Below, in pieces: positions 1 to 7,367 of a stretch of 19,346 nt of DNA; the first letter of the stretch is position 1; every line of letters starts with the position of its first letter. The stretch comes from Deltaproteobacteria bacterium (GTDB taxonomy: Bacteria; Desulfobacterota; DSM-4660; Desulfatiglandales; B25-G16): positions 1 to 19,346 of the forward strand of contig JAGYMO010000079.1 of NCBI GenBank assembly GCA_018400255.1, given 5' to 3'. The notes beneath the pieces were generated by a model. It ran no database searches. It worked only from the letters and a program-made list of their open reading frames with translations, and had not been told where the DNA came from. The translations under genes were made by a program, and so were the position numbers.

Positions 1-47
1 ATTTATACCTTTTCAAATTGCAATTTTCTATCTTTAACCTTTTATTA

Positions 48-926
48 TTACACCCTTTCAATCTCTACGAGACCGAAAAGACCATAGGGTCTAATCAATA
101 ATATAATAATCAAGGCGATGTAAGGGATAACCTCTCTCAATCCACTAGAGATATATCCGCCGGTAAATGTTTCAAGAAGTCCTATAATAAGACCGCCAAT
201 GATTGCCCCACCAATACTGTCAAGACCTCCAAGGATTACCACCGGAAAGACTTTCAGGCCTATAGCGCTTACCTCATGAACATTAATTCCGTTGATAATG
301 CCGAGGACAATTCCACTCATAGCGCATACCAGGGCGGCAATAGCCCAGGATAGGGCAAAGACTCTTCGAACATGGACACCTAAGGCCATAGCAGCGGGCT
401 GATTATCAGCAACTGATCTCATGTATATGCCCTGGGATGAGTATTTGAAGAAAAAGCCAAAGATTCCAAGAAAGATTATTCCTATTATAAATGTAGCAAC
501 ATAAACCCCTGGTATTTCTGTTACGCCCCAATGAATTGTGAGAGACTCTGGTAAAAAACCCGGGTAGCTATGTATATCACCCCCAAATATAAATAACAGC
601 AATCCTTTTAACATAATAGAAAGGCCGACTGTCAGCATGATTACCTCAATAAGGGCCTCGCCAATAAGTGGCCTAAGGAAAAACCGCTCGATTATAAAAC
701 CGAGGGAGAACGAGCCTATGAGGGTCAATAAAAATGATAGCCAAATAGGAAGTTCTGCCCAAGCAGTAAGAACAAGAAAAAGGAATGCACCGATAGCCAT
801 TAATTCACCGTGTGCAAAATTCAGGACACTGCTTGACTTGAAGATCATAACAAAGCCAAGTGCTGCAAGTGCGTAAAGAAAACCAATGGACAGACCATTT
901 ATGAGTATTTGAAAAAAGAATTGCAT
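48..926 (-). CDS. livH: LivH-type ABC transporter permease
   Basis: Inner-membrane permease of a branched-chain amino acid (HAAT/liv) type ABC importer. The 292-residue protein is almost entirely hydrophobic, with about eight predicted membrane segments, which is normal size for LivH. Family signatures are NFAHGELM near residues 36-43, the Gly-rich cytoplasmic loop GGLDSIGGAIIGG (233-245) that contacts the ATPase, and RPYGLFG (279-285) at the end. ATG start with a purine-rich AAGGGG 6-7 bases upstream. It is the last gene of the minus-strand operon inside the window, 55 bases after the acyl-CoA synthetase. Bases 1-47, just downstream, hold an AAAAGG-like site and no gene, so the partner permease LivM probably starts beyond the window. 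The substrate cannot be read from the sequence; in this family it may be an amino acid or an aromatic or aliphatic acid. Confidence 0.93.
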   Translation of the reverse strand: MQFFFQILINGLSIGFLYALAALGFVMIFKSSSVLNFAHGELMAIGAFLFLVLTAWAELPIWLSFLLTLIGSFSLGFIIERFFLRPLIGEALIEVIMLTVGLSIMLKGLLLFIFGGDIHSYPGFLPESLTIHWGVTEIPGVYVATFIIGIIFLGIFGFFFKYSSQGIYMRSVADNQPAAMALGVHVRRVFALSWAIAALVCAMSGIVLGIINGINVHEVSAIGLKVFPVVILGGLDSIGGAIIGGLIIGLLETFTGGYISSGLREVIPYIALIIILLIRPYGLFGLVEIERV

Positions 927-981
927 AGAAAAACCCCTTAGTTAGATTAATTTTATCTTAAACTTTGGAAGGTTTTTAGAA

Positions 982-2928
982 TTAAACCTTGAGTATTTGA
1001 ACGGTCGTTTCAATAGTGCCAACCGTACCGTCTCTATACTTAACGTTGCCCTTTACCTCTAATTCCTTTTTATCTGAGTACATAGCATCTATAAGGTCTT
1101 TGTATTGCTGAAATACAAATTTTCTCCTTACCTTACCTGTTCTGGTCAATTCCTCATCATCTGCATCAAGAAGTTTATAGAGGAGAATAAAATGAACGAG
1201 TTGCATTGGCTCTGGCAACTGTGTATTTACCTGTCTGATTTCTTCCCTGATCAGGTCTTCCACCTCAGGTTGTTGCGTAAGATCAATGTAGGTTGTATAA
1301 GCGATCTTCCTCGTCTCCGCCCAGTTTCCAACGTTTCCAAAGTCAATATTTATAAAGGATGTTATATAAGGCTGGCCCTCACCAAAGATTACAGCCTCCT
1401 TGATATAGGGACTGAATTTTAGGCGTGTCTCGATGAAGTCAGGGGAAAAGGCCTCTCCATCTCTAGTCCGCATTATCTCTTCTTTTCTGCCAATAATGAG
1501 GAGGTGCCCATCATCATCTATATATCCCGCATCTCCTGTATGAAGCCATCCATTACTTATAGTTTTTTTTGTCTCCTCGTCGTCCTGATAGTATCCCGCA
1601 AAATTTGATTTGCTTTTTACAAGAACTTCCTGGTCTTCACCTATTTTGACATCTGTTCTGGGTAACGGCACACCAACAGTCTCTAGCTTCACCTCATCAT
1701 CGGGTTGCACTTGAAATATGCCTCCAGCCTCAGTAAGGCCGTAACATTGTTTTAAATTCAGGCCATTTGCCCTAAAAAACCTAATGACATCAGGGCTTAT
1801 GGGATGCCCTCCAGTGTATGCGCCCCTGAAGTGCAAACATCCGACCCTATCCATCAGCGGAACAAACATAACGTGCGATGCAACCCAGTAAAAAAATTTT
1901 AAAAATGATGAAACTTTCTGCTTCTGAGACTCTTTGTCAACAACCTTTCCCCCTATCTTCATGCAGCTATGGTACAAAAAACGCTTGATGAAGCTGGAAT
2001 CACTTATTTTGACCCTGATTTTTGATGCAAGATCTTCCCAAAACCTTGATGCAGTAATAATGACGGTTGGCCCAATTTCTCTGAAATCTTCCACGGCAGT
2101 GTCAAGGGTCTCCGGAAAATTCATAACCATGCCGCCACATAAGGTTATCCCTACACCCCACATCTGGTCGACAATCCAGGCGGGGGGAGTAATGGAAATC
2201 CAGTTATCGCCGATACCGATAGGGGCTGTCTCAAGCCATTTTCTCGCCATTTCAGTAAAATTCTCATGGCTGATCATGGCAACTTTTGGAAGTCCCGTAG
2301 TTCCGGAGGTCATTATCATCAGGGCTGTATCATCCGGTTTTCCCTTGTTTAGCTCATCTGTAAAAAAATTTGGTGATTTTTTATCTAAATCAGACCCAAG
2401 CTCTAAAAGCTTCTCGAAGCTTATAAGCCAATCATTGTCAGCATATGTCCTCATGCCAGTCTGGTCTATATATATCACCTTACGGACAAAGGATAGCCCA
2501 TCTTTAACCTCGAGAAGTTTATCAACCTGTTCTTGATCCTCTGCAATAACATAGGCCGCATTTACTCTGGCTAAGCCAAAGGAAAGCTCTTTGGCAATTG
2601 AAGACGAAAAAAGGTTCAAGCTTATTGCGCCAAGGGCCTGAGCTGCCAGCTCAGAAAAAAGCCACTCAGGGTAATTATTGGTTATTATACCTAGAATTTC
2701 GCCCCTTTTCAGGCCAAGGGTTGCTAATCCTAAAGCTGCCTTTTTAGCATACTGCAGATAATCATTCCAGGTATACGCATTCCATATTCCAAAGCTTTTC
2801 TCCCTGATAGCAGCTTTTTCTGTGCCTAAATCCCGAGCATTCTTTGCTAAGATTTGTGGCAGCGTGTATTTTGAAAGTTCAGATAAAGTTTGTTCATCCA
2901 AGCTATTTATTTTTTTCAATCTAAACAC
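982..2928 (-). CDS. long-chain-type acyl-CoA synthetase (AMP-forming) inside a liv operon
   Basis: AMP-forming acyl-CoA ligase: a carboxylate plus ATP gives an acyl-adenylate, then the CoA thioester. Its 648 residues fit the large FadD15-like branch. Visible motifs are the phosphate loop TSGTTGLPK (207-215), YGLTEAGG (396-403), the GD pair at 465-466 (D466 expected to bind ribose), R481 in IGRKEE, and the C-terminal lysine K599 in RTGKVRRK, the usual catalytic lysine. No membrane segment is seen, so it is probably cytosolic or peripheral. It sits between livG and livH with 55-base gaps on both sides, which suggests that the imported solute is activated on entry; this is inference. The start codon is GTG at 2926-2928 with only a weak AAGG next to it; no better in-frame start is nearby. 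The substrate (fatty, aryl or branched acid) is not determinable here. Confidence 0.92.
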   Translation of the reverse strand: MFRLKKINSLDEQTLSELSKYTLPQILAKNARDLGTEKAAIREKSFGIWNAYTWNDYLQYAKKAALGLATLGLKRGEILGIITNNYPEWLFSELAAQALGAISLNLFSSSIAKELSFGLARVNAAYVIAEDQEQVDKLLEVKDGLSFVRKVIYIDQTGMRTYADNDWLISFEKLLELGSDLDKKSPNFFTDELNKGKPDDTALMIMTSGTTGLPKVAMISHENFTEMARKWLETAPIGIGDNWISITPPAWIVDQMWGVGITLCGGMVMNFPETLDTAVEDFREIGPTVIITASRFWEDLASKIRVKISDSSFIKRFLYHSCMKIGGKVVDKESQKQKVSSFLKFFYWVASHVMFVPLMDRVGCLHFRGAYTGGHPISPDVIRFFRANGLNLKQCYGLTEAGGIFQVQPDDEVKLETVGVPLPRTDVKIGEDQEVLVKSKSNFAGYYQDDEETKKTISNGWLHTGDAGYIDDDGHLLIIGRKEEIMRTRDGEAFSPDFIETRLKFSPYIKEAVIFGEGQPYITSFINIDFGNVGNWAETRKIAYTTYIDLTQQPEVEDLIREEIRQVNTQLPEPMQLVHFILLYKLLDADDEELTRTGKVRRKFVFQQYKDLIDAMYSDKKELEVKGNVKYRDGTVGTIETTVQILKV

Positions 2929-2983
2929 CTTGTTTAATTAACAATTAGCTGTTAATGATTTTCAACTTAGTTATTATGGTAAT

Positions 2984-3811
2984 TTAAATTTTAACTGCAT
3001 CACCAAGGTATGCCTTAATTACCTCGGGATGATTTTGAACAATCTCTGGTGGGCCTTCTGTTATCTTCCTTCCGAAATCCAACACCGCAACCTTTTGAGA
3101 TATACTCATAACAACGGACATATCATGCTCAACGAGTATCATGGTCTGCCCCCAGCCCTCATTTAGTTCCAAGAGAAACCTTACCATATCTTCCTTTTCC
3201 TCTAAGGTCATCCCCGCAAATGGTTCATCAAGGATAAGCAATTTAGGTTCTAAGGCCAATGCCCTCCCTAACTCTACCCTTTTGCGTAATCCATAGGGCA
3301 AAGAGCCGACTAATTGCTTTCTGATTGCCTGCATTTCAAGGAAATCTATTAGTTCCTCCAAGACCCTGCGGTGGCTCACCTCTTCTCTTTTAACCGATGG
3401 AGAGAAGAAGGATGCTAAGCCGATGCCATACCTGGTATGAATATGCCTTGCTAAAAGCATGTTTTTAAGAACGCTTATGCCTGGAAAGAGCTCTATGTTC
3501 TGAAATGTTCTGCCGATCCCTATCTTGGTAAGATGATGGGTAGAAAGATTGGTAATGTCCTTGCCGTTAAAGATTATGCTGCCTTTTTGTGGTTTATAAT
3601 ATCCGGTTATACTGTTCAACAGGCTTGTTTTCCCAGCCCCATTCGGGCCTATTATTGCCAGTATCTCTCCAGTGCTTACGGATACGTCCACATTATCAAT
3701 GGCTGTAACGCCGCCGAATTGTAATGATAGATTCTTTACCTCCAGATCAGCCCTTGTATTCTCGGGCTGTCTGGAGGTAAAAATACTTGGTTGACCTCTA
3801 AAAGCCTTCAT
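2984..3811 (-). CDS. livG: LivG-type ABC transporter ATP-binding protein
   Basis: Cytoplasmic ATPase of the liv-type importer, 275 residues. Walker A is GPNGAGKT (55-62), the Q-loop glutamine is Q104, and the ABC signature is LPYGLRKR (171-178), a variant usual for LivG/LivF rather than LSGGQ. Walker B is LLILDEP with catalytic E196, and the switch histidine is H229 in VEHD. About 22 residues precede the first beta-strand (DLEVKNLSL), a little longer than most LivG proteins, so a later start is possible. ATG start; its AAGG ribosome site lies in the last codons of the solute-binding gene, only 3 bases upstream, which implies coupled translation in one operon. Confidence 0.94.
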   Translation of the reverse strand: MKAFRGQPSIFTSRQPENTRADLEVKNLSLQFGGVTAIDNVDVSVSTGEILAIIGPNGAGKTSLLNSITGYYKPQKGSIIFNGKDITNLSTHHLTKIGIGRTFQNIELFPGISVLKNMLLARHIHTRYGIGLASFFSPSVKREEVSHRRVLEELIDFLEMQAIRKQLVGSLPYGLRKRVELGRALALEPKLLILDEPFAGMTLEEKEDMVRFLLELNEGWGQTMILVEHDMSVVMSISQKVAVLDFGRKITEGPPEIVQNHPEVIKAYLGDAVKI

Positions 3812-3814
3812 TTA

Positions 3815-5014
3815 TTACCTTTTTAAAAGTTTTATCCGCTCTTTTCCAGGGATAAAAAAGTTAGTGAGTGGTGTAAAGGTTTGATCTTCGTTTATTTTGA
3901 CGATCCTAGCGGTAAATGAGCCACCATGATCTGTCTTTGTATATGTGACATTAGGTATGATTCCGCCAAAATCCTCATTGTTAAATGTTTCAAGGGCCTG
4001 ATTTATGGTCTCACTGTTAACCTCTCCGAATTTATCATGGGCTCTTTGAAATGCCTTCTCCATAATCATTGCAACGGAGACTCCTTCCCAGTATGAGGTG
4101 TCAAATTTGGTTACTGTCTTATAACGATCCCACAGTTCTTCCATGACCTTCATCCCGGGAACCCCATCAACAGGAAGTCCTCCAGGAAATTGCATATGCA
4201 TCCTATCCCTGAGAAGGCCCTTGCCTCTTACAAAAAAATCGGGGTCTGTGGATGTCCATGTTCCAAAAAAGGGGACATCAAAATTAACCCTGTCTGCTGA
4301 TTCGAGGGCCATGAGGACAGCGGATGGAAGGCACTGCATAAAGACATACTCGGCACCGGCCTCCTTGAGTCGGAGAGATTCTGTGTTGAGATCAAGGTTT
4401 TTAGGTGGAAATTCTTCAATGCTCACAATATTAATGCCATTTTTCTCGGCATATTCCTTAGATGGTTCGTGGATAGATTTTCCATATGCATTGTTATAGG
4501 TAAGCAGGCCCACCTTGGGAGCCTCCTGGCCTTTATGTATGGCTCTTATATATTCCAAGACGGCGTATGAATCCATGATGTAACTACCGAAGGGCAGATA
4601 AGCATAATCAATTGGGGGTTTTAGTATGCCCTGGTAGGTAGAATAATTGATATTAGGTGTCTTGTATTTTTGTATGATTGGTTTTGCCATTATGCCTGAA
4701 CCTGCATCCCAGGTGGCAAGCATGTCCATCTTATCTGATGTACAAAACTTTTTTACATACTTAACTGCCTCAGGGACCTTATAGGCATGATCAACTACAG
4801 TCAGATCAATCTTATTGCCGCCGATTCCCCCCTTTACCTCATTGACATATCTAAAATAATCTTTATGCCCCTTCGCATGGAACTGCCCCCATGTAGAAGC
4901 AGGTCCCGTAAGGTTTAATATGGCCCCTACCTTTATTGGCTTTGCGGCCCCAGGAGTAACAAGCCCAAAACACAAAAAACCTCCTATAAGTGCTAAAATA
5001 AATACCTTTCGCAT
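3815..5014 (-). CDS. periplasmic solute-binding protein of liv-type ABC transporter
   Basis: Type-1 periplasmic binding protein (Peripla_BP_6/LivJ-like), 399 residues, first gene of the operon. It has a clear Sec signal peptide: positive MRK, a hydrophobic stretch about 4-19, then TPGAA with likely cleavage after A24. There is no lipobox, so the protein should be free in the periplasm. The mature protein begins KPIKVGAILNLTGP, the typical first strand and ligand loop, and runs to full family length. A strong GGGGAGG lies 6-7 bases before the ATG. Sequence comparison by eye cannot fix the ligand; family members in anaerobes bind branched-chain amino acids, aromatic acids or short amides. A candidate promoter lies immediately upstream (5035-5062). 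Confidence 0.93.
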   Translation of the reverse strand: MRKVFILALIGGFLCFGLVTPGAAKPIKVGAILNLTGPASTWGQFHAKGHKDYFRYVNEVKGGIGGNKIDLTVVDHAYKVPEAVKYVKKFCTSDKMDMLATWDAGSGIMAKPIIQKYKTPNINYSTYQGILKPPIDYAYLPFGSYIMDSYAVLEYIRAIHKGQEAPKVGLLTYNNAYGKSIHEPSKEYAEKNGINIVSIEEFPPKNLDLNTESLRLKEAGAEYVFMQCLPSAVLMALESADRVNFDVPFFGTWTSTDPDFFVRGKGLLRDRMHMQFPGGLPVDGVPGMKVMEELWDRYKTVTKFDTSYWEGVSVAMIMEKAFQRAHDKFGEVNSETINQALETFNNEDFGGIIPNVTYTKTDHGGSFTARIVKINEDQTFTPLTNFFIPGKERIKLLKR

Positions 5015-5034
5015 AACAAGCCTCCCCTTTTAAG

Positions 5035-5062
5035 ATTATAACATTAAGTATCATATTGCCCA
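5035..5062 (-). promoter_or_regulatory. candidate sigma-70 promoter of the ABC transporter operon
   Basis: Read on the minus strand: TGGGCA (4 of 6 to TTGACA), a 16-base spacer, then a perfect TATAAT. The predicted start would give a short leader of roughly 15-20 bases that still contains the GGGGAGG ribosome site. The position and perfect -10 make it the best candidate for the operon; it has not been tested. Confidence 0.4.
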
Positions 5063-5082
5063 CTGGGGCTAATAACATTAAG
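5038..5082. repeat. two direct copies of an 11-base motif flanking the operon promoter
   Basis: ATAACATTAAG occurs at 5038-5048, overlapping the -10 box, and again at 5072-5082, upstream of the -35 box. The start-to-start distance is 34 bases, close to three helical turns. This is a plausible operator pair for the transporter operon, but AT-rich 11-base matches also arise by chance. Confidence 0.3.
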
Positions 5083-5097
5083 GGTAAAGAATTACCC
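5082..5097. promoter_or_regulatory. inverted repeat in divergent control region
   Basis: GGGTAA (5082-5087), spacer AGAA, TTACCC (5092-5097): a perfect 6-base inverted repeat. There is no T-tract after it on either strand, so an operator is more likely than a terminator. Confidence 0.3.
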
Positions 5098-5125
5098 GAC
5101 TAAAGCCTTTTATCGGAGGTATCTA

Positions 5126-5254
5126 ATGAAATTAAAAAAACGATTATCAGGAGATGATTTATTTCACCAAATAAATAGATCAAGATCATTTTTTATGTTA
5201 GGCATTGTTTTCGCAAAGACTATCTTGACTTTACATTGTATATTTATGATATAG
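5126..5254 (+). CDS. possible 42-residue membrane microprotein
   Basis: A short reading frame that starts at ATG 5126 and stops at TAG 5252-5254. It is preceded by GGAGGT (5115-5120) with ideal 5-base spacing, the best ribosome site in this spacer. The product has a basic N-terminus (MKLKKRLSGDD), a polar middle and a hydrophobic C-terminal half from about residue 22 (SFFMLGIVFAKTILTLHC), which could form one membrane helix. It lies in the spacer between the transporter operon and the second acyl-CoA synthetase, on the same strand as the synthetase. No family is recognised. It could also be a leader ORF or a remnant. A weak sigma-54-like site overlaps it, and both readings are unlikely to be right. 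Confidence 0.35.
   Translation: MKLKKRLSGDDLFHQINRSRSFFMLGIVFAKTILTLHCIFMI
5200..5215 (+). promoter_or_regulatory. weak sigma-54 (-24/-12) candidate before acyl-CoA synthetase
   Basis: AGGCA-T at 5200-5205 and TCGCA at 5211-5215 keep the essential GG-N10-GC spacing (GG 5201-5202, GC 5213-5214). The match to TGGCAC-N5-TTGCA is imperfect. It is of interest only because two sigma-54 activators are encoded in this window; the predicted leader to 5344 would be about 120 bases. Confidence 0.2.
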
Positions 5255-5343
5255 CAATGAAATGAGTTATTTTGAATAGTAATATTCTTATACAATAGTT
5301 TTGTCAAATAAAAAAATAAAATTTTACAATAGGGGGTAATATA

Positions 5344-6909
5344 ATGCTAATAGCTGAAATTTTGTCACGAAATGCAAGAATGTACGGAGATGAGATTGCT
5401 CTTATTGAACGGGATCCGCTTAATAAAAAAAGAAAGGAGCTGACATGGAGGGAATTTGATGAACAGGCAAGTAGTTTTGCCAATGCACTTATTTCAAGGG
5501 GTGTTAAAAAGGGTGATAAGGTGATACACCTTATGACGAACTGCATTGAATGGTTGCCTGCGTACTTTGGAATTTTAAGGACTGGGGCATGGGTCGTCCC
5601 ATTAAATTTCAGATTCTCTGCCCAGGACATAAAATTATGTGCTGGAATTGCAGGGGCCACGTCTATGATCTTCGGCGAGGAATTTATAGAAAGAATAAAT
5701 GATATAAGGGGAGACCTTAAGACGATCAACGATTACATCTTTGTCGGCCCGGATGAATTGCGCCCGGGTTACACTGAAAAATACGAAGACATCTTAAGGG
5801 ACAGTTCATCAGTAGACCCTGGAATTGAAATAAGTATTATCGATGAGGCCGGCCTATATTTTACATCTGGAACTACAGGCACGCCAAAACCAATACTTTT
5901 AACGCAAAGAAACCTTGAGGCAGCCTGCATAGTTGAAAACAGGCACCATAATCAAACCCATAGGGATAATTTTTTGCTTATTCCTCCACTTTACCATACG
6001 GGCGCCAAGATGCACTGGTTTGGTCACTTTATAGTGGGCTCAAGGGCGGTTATTCTTAAGGGGATTAAGCCTGAATGGATATTAGAGGCAGTATCAGAGG
6101 AAAAGGTTACTGTTGTCTGGCTGCTAGTGCCTTGGGCTCAAGACATCCTATTAGCAATAGAAAATGGTAGCATCAAGCTTGAGGATTACCAGCTGGATCA
6201 GTGGCGGTTAATGCATATAGGCGCGCAACCAGTGCCACCGAGCCTGATTAATAACTGGAAAAAGGTATTCCCTCATCATGACTATGATACCAATTATGGA
6301 TTAAGCGAAACAACTGGTCCAGGCTGTGTCCACCTTGGAATTGAGAACTCCCATAAGGTTGGCGCCATAGGTGTGCCGGGATTTGACTGGGAATACCAGA
6401 TAGTAGGTGAAGATAGACAGCCTGTTCCGTCTGGACAACCTGGAGAACTGATGGTAAAAGGCCCTGGGGTAATGAAAGAGTATTATGGTAACCCTGAGGC
6501 AACATCCCAGACCATATTCAATGGTTGGCTGTTGACTGGAGATATGGCTAGAATAGACAGCGATGGCTTCATATGGCTTGTGGACAGAAAAAAGGATGTT
6601 ATAATAACAGGGGGAGAAAATATTTTTCCCGTTGAGATTGAGGATTTTCTTGCAGGCAATAATAACATACAGGATGTGGCAGTTATTGGTATACCGGATG
6701 AAAGGCTTGGTGAGGTTTCAGTTGCAATCATCAAGATAAAACCAGGCAGGTCAATAACAGAGGAAGAGCTAAACGATTTCTGTTTAAAGTTACCAAGATA
6801 TAAGAGACCAAAAAAGATAATTTTTGGAGACGTTCCGCGTAACCCCACTGGCAAGATCGAAAAACCAAAGTTGAGAGAGATTTATGGCGGTAAAAGGGCG
6901 AGTTTTTAA
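5344..6909 (+). CDS. acyl-CoA synthetase / AMP-acid ligase
   Basis: A second AMP-forming acyl-CoA ligase, 521 residues, of the shorter class typical for short or medium-chain, aryl or dicarboxylic substrates. Motifs are the phosphate loop FTSGTTGTPKP (173-183), YGLSETTG (318-325), TGD with D400, DRKKD with R415, and the catalytic lysine K504 in NPTGKIEK. It has no signal peptide or membrane helix. ATG start with AGGGGG six bases upstream. It is transcribed divergently from the transporter operon and lies upstream of iorAB in the same direction, but a 458-base gap with its own promoter candidate separates it from iorA. It probably activates a free acid to its CoA ester; an arylacetate would fit IorAB next door, but that is inference. 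It is only distantly similar to the 648-residue ligase at 982-2928, so they are not recent duplicates. Confidence 0.93.
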   Translation: MLIAEILSRNARMYGDEIALIERDPLNKKRKELTWREFDEQASSFANALISRGVKKGDKVIHLMTNCIEWLPAYFGILRTGAWVVPLNFRFSAQDIKLCAGIAGATSMIFGEEFIERINDIRGDLKTINDYIFVGPDELRPGYTEKYEDILRDSSSVDPGIEISIIDEAGLYFTSGTTGTPKPILLTQRNLEAACIVENRHHNQTHRDNFLLIPPLYHTGAKMHWFGHFIVGSRAVILKGIKPEWILEAVSEEKVTVVWLLVPWAQDILLAIENGSIKLEDYQLDQWRLMHIGAQPVPPSLINNWKKVFPHHDYDTNYGLSETTGPGCVHLGIENSHKVGAIGVPGFDWEYQIVGEDRQPVPSGQPGELMVKGPGVMKEYYGNPEATSQTIFNGWLLTGDMARIDSDGFIWLVDRKKDVIITGGENIFPVEIEDFLAGNNNIQDVAVIGIPDERLGEVSVAIIKIKPGRSITEEELNDFCLKLPRYKRPKKIIFGDVPRNPTGKIEKPKLREIYGGKRASF

Positions 6910-6999
6910 ATTGGGTGATTCATTCATTCTTCAAAGACAAGTGTTTGGGCATAAGAACTTGCTGATTGAAAAAATATACGATTTGGGCTGCAGTTTTTC

Positions 7000-7028
7000 T
7001 TGACATCATGTGGTGTGAAAGTTATAAG
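7000..7028 (+). promoter_or_regulatory. candidate sigma-70 promoter for iorAB
   Basis: Perfect TTGACA at 7000-7005, a 17-base spacer, then TATAAG at 7023-7028 (5 of 6). This is the best promoter match in the window. The start would fall near 7035, inside the ATAGCTA repeat pair. A second candidate, TTGAAA (7333-7338) with TATAAA (7357-7362) at 18 bases, lies right against the iorA start and would give an almost leaderless mRNA. Confidence 0.5.
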
Positions 7029-7046
7029 ATAGCTAAAATATAGCTA
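7029..7046. repeat. ATAGCTA direct repeat at the predicted iorAB start site
   Basis: ATAGCTA at 7029-7035 and 7040-7046, 11 bases apart, about one helical turn. Because TAGCTA is itself a palindrome, the pair is also an inverted repeat with a 5-base centre. The position over the predicted transcription start fits an operator. Confidence 0.3.
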
Positions 7047-7367
7047 CAAAACCTTTAAATTTACCGCTTATTATAGGCATTGATTTAATTTTTTTGCCTT
7101 TGGTAGCGCTAATTATGATAAGCCTAGCCATCATATATAAGGCGAGGTTTTCTTCTTTTCTATTCACCTCTTTTTAGACATATTCTTTCTTGTACCATGT
7201 TAGAGGCCTATAAAGGGTGAAAGACAGTCAAAGAAGATACCAATTCTTTTTGTGTTCCTGATGACAATACTAAAGTGAAGCCTGTCTTAGGGAATTAATA
7301 GAGTGATTTTTTGATGCGGCAGTTTAGTTTATTTGAAATATGTAGAAACTATTAACTATAAAATACG

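Larger units (their letters stand above)
6910..7367. other. long spacer between acyl-CoA synthetase and iorA
   Basis: No gene is supported here. It holds a good promoter candidate (7000-7028), a pair of ATAGCTA repeats (7029-7046), several T-rich tracts and a GCCTT/AAGGC pairing (GCCTT near 7097, AAGGC 7139-7143) followed by GAGG and a pyrimidine tract. If the 7000 promoter is used, the iorA transcript has a leader of about 330 bases. No terminator is evident after the synthetase gene. Confidence 0.5.

Noticed and set aside
3288..3302. LPYGL in place of LSGGQ in LivG as a possible defect
   Set aside because: LivG/LivF proteins commonly have a Y-containing variant here; not unusual.
5110..5120. 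TTATCGGAGGT, also found at 15903-15913
   Set aside because: An 11-base match is expected many times by chance in 19 kb, and the core is a Shine-Dalgarno sequence.
5301..5330. TTGTCA-18-TACAAT as promoter of the second acyl-CoA synthetase
   Set aside because: Transcription would begin inside or after the ribosome binding site, leaving a message without it.
6946..6963. TTGGGCA...TTGCT resembling a sigma-54 promoter after the second acyl-CoA synthetase
   Set aside because: The GG to GC spacing is 11 instead of the strict 10 bases, and it is more than 400 bases from iorA.
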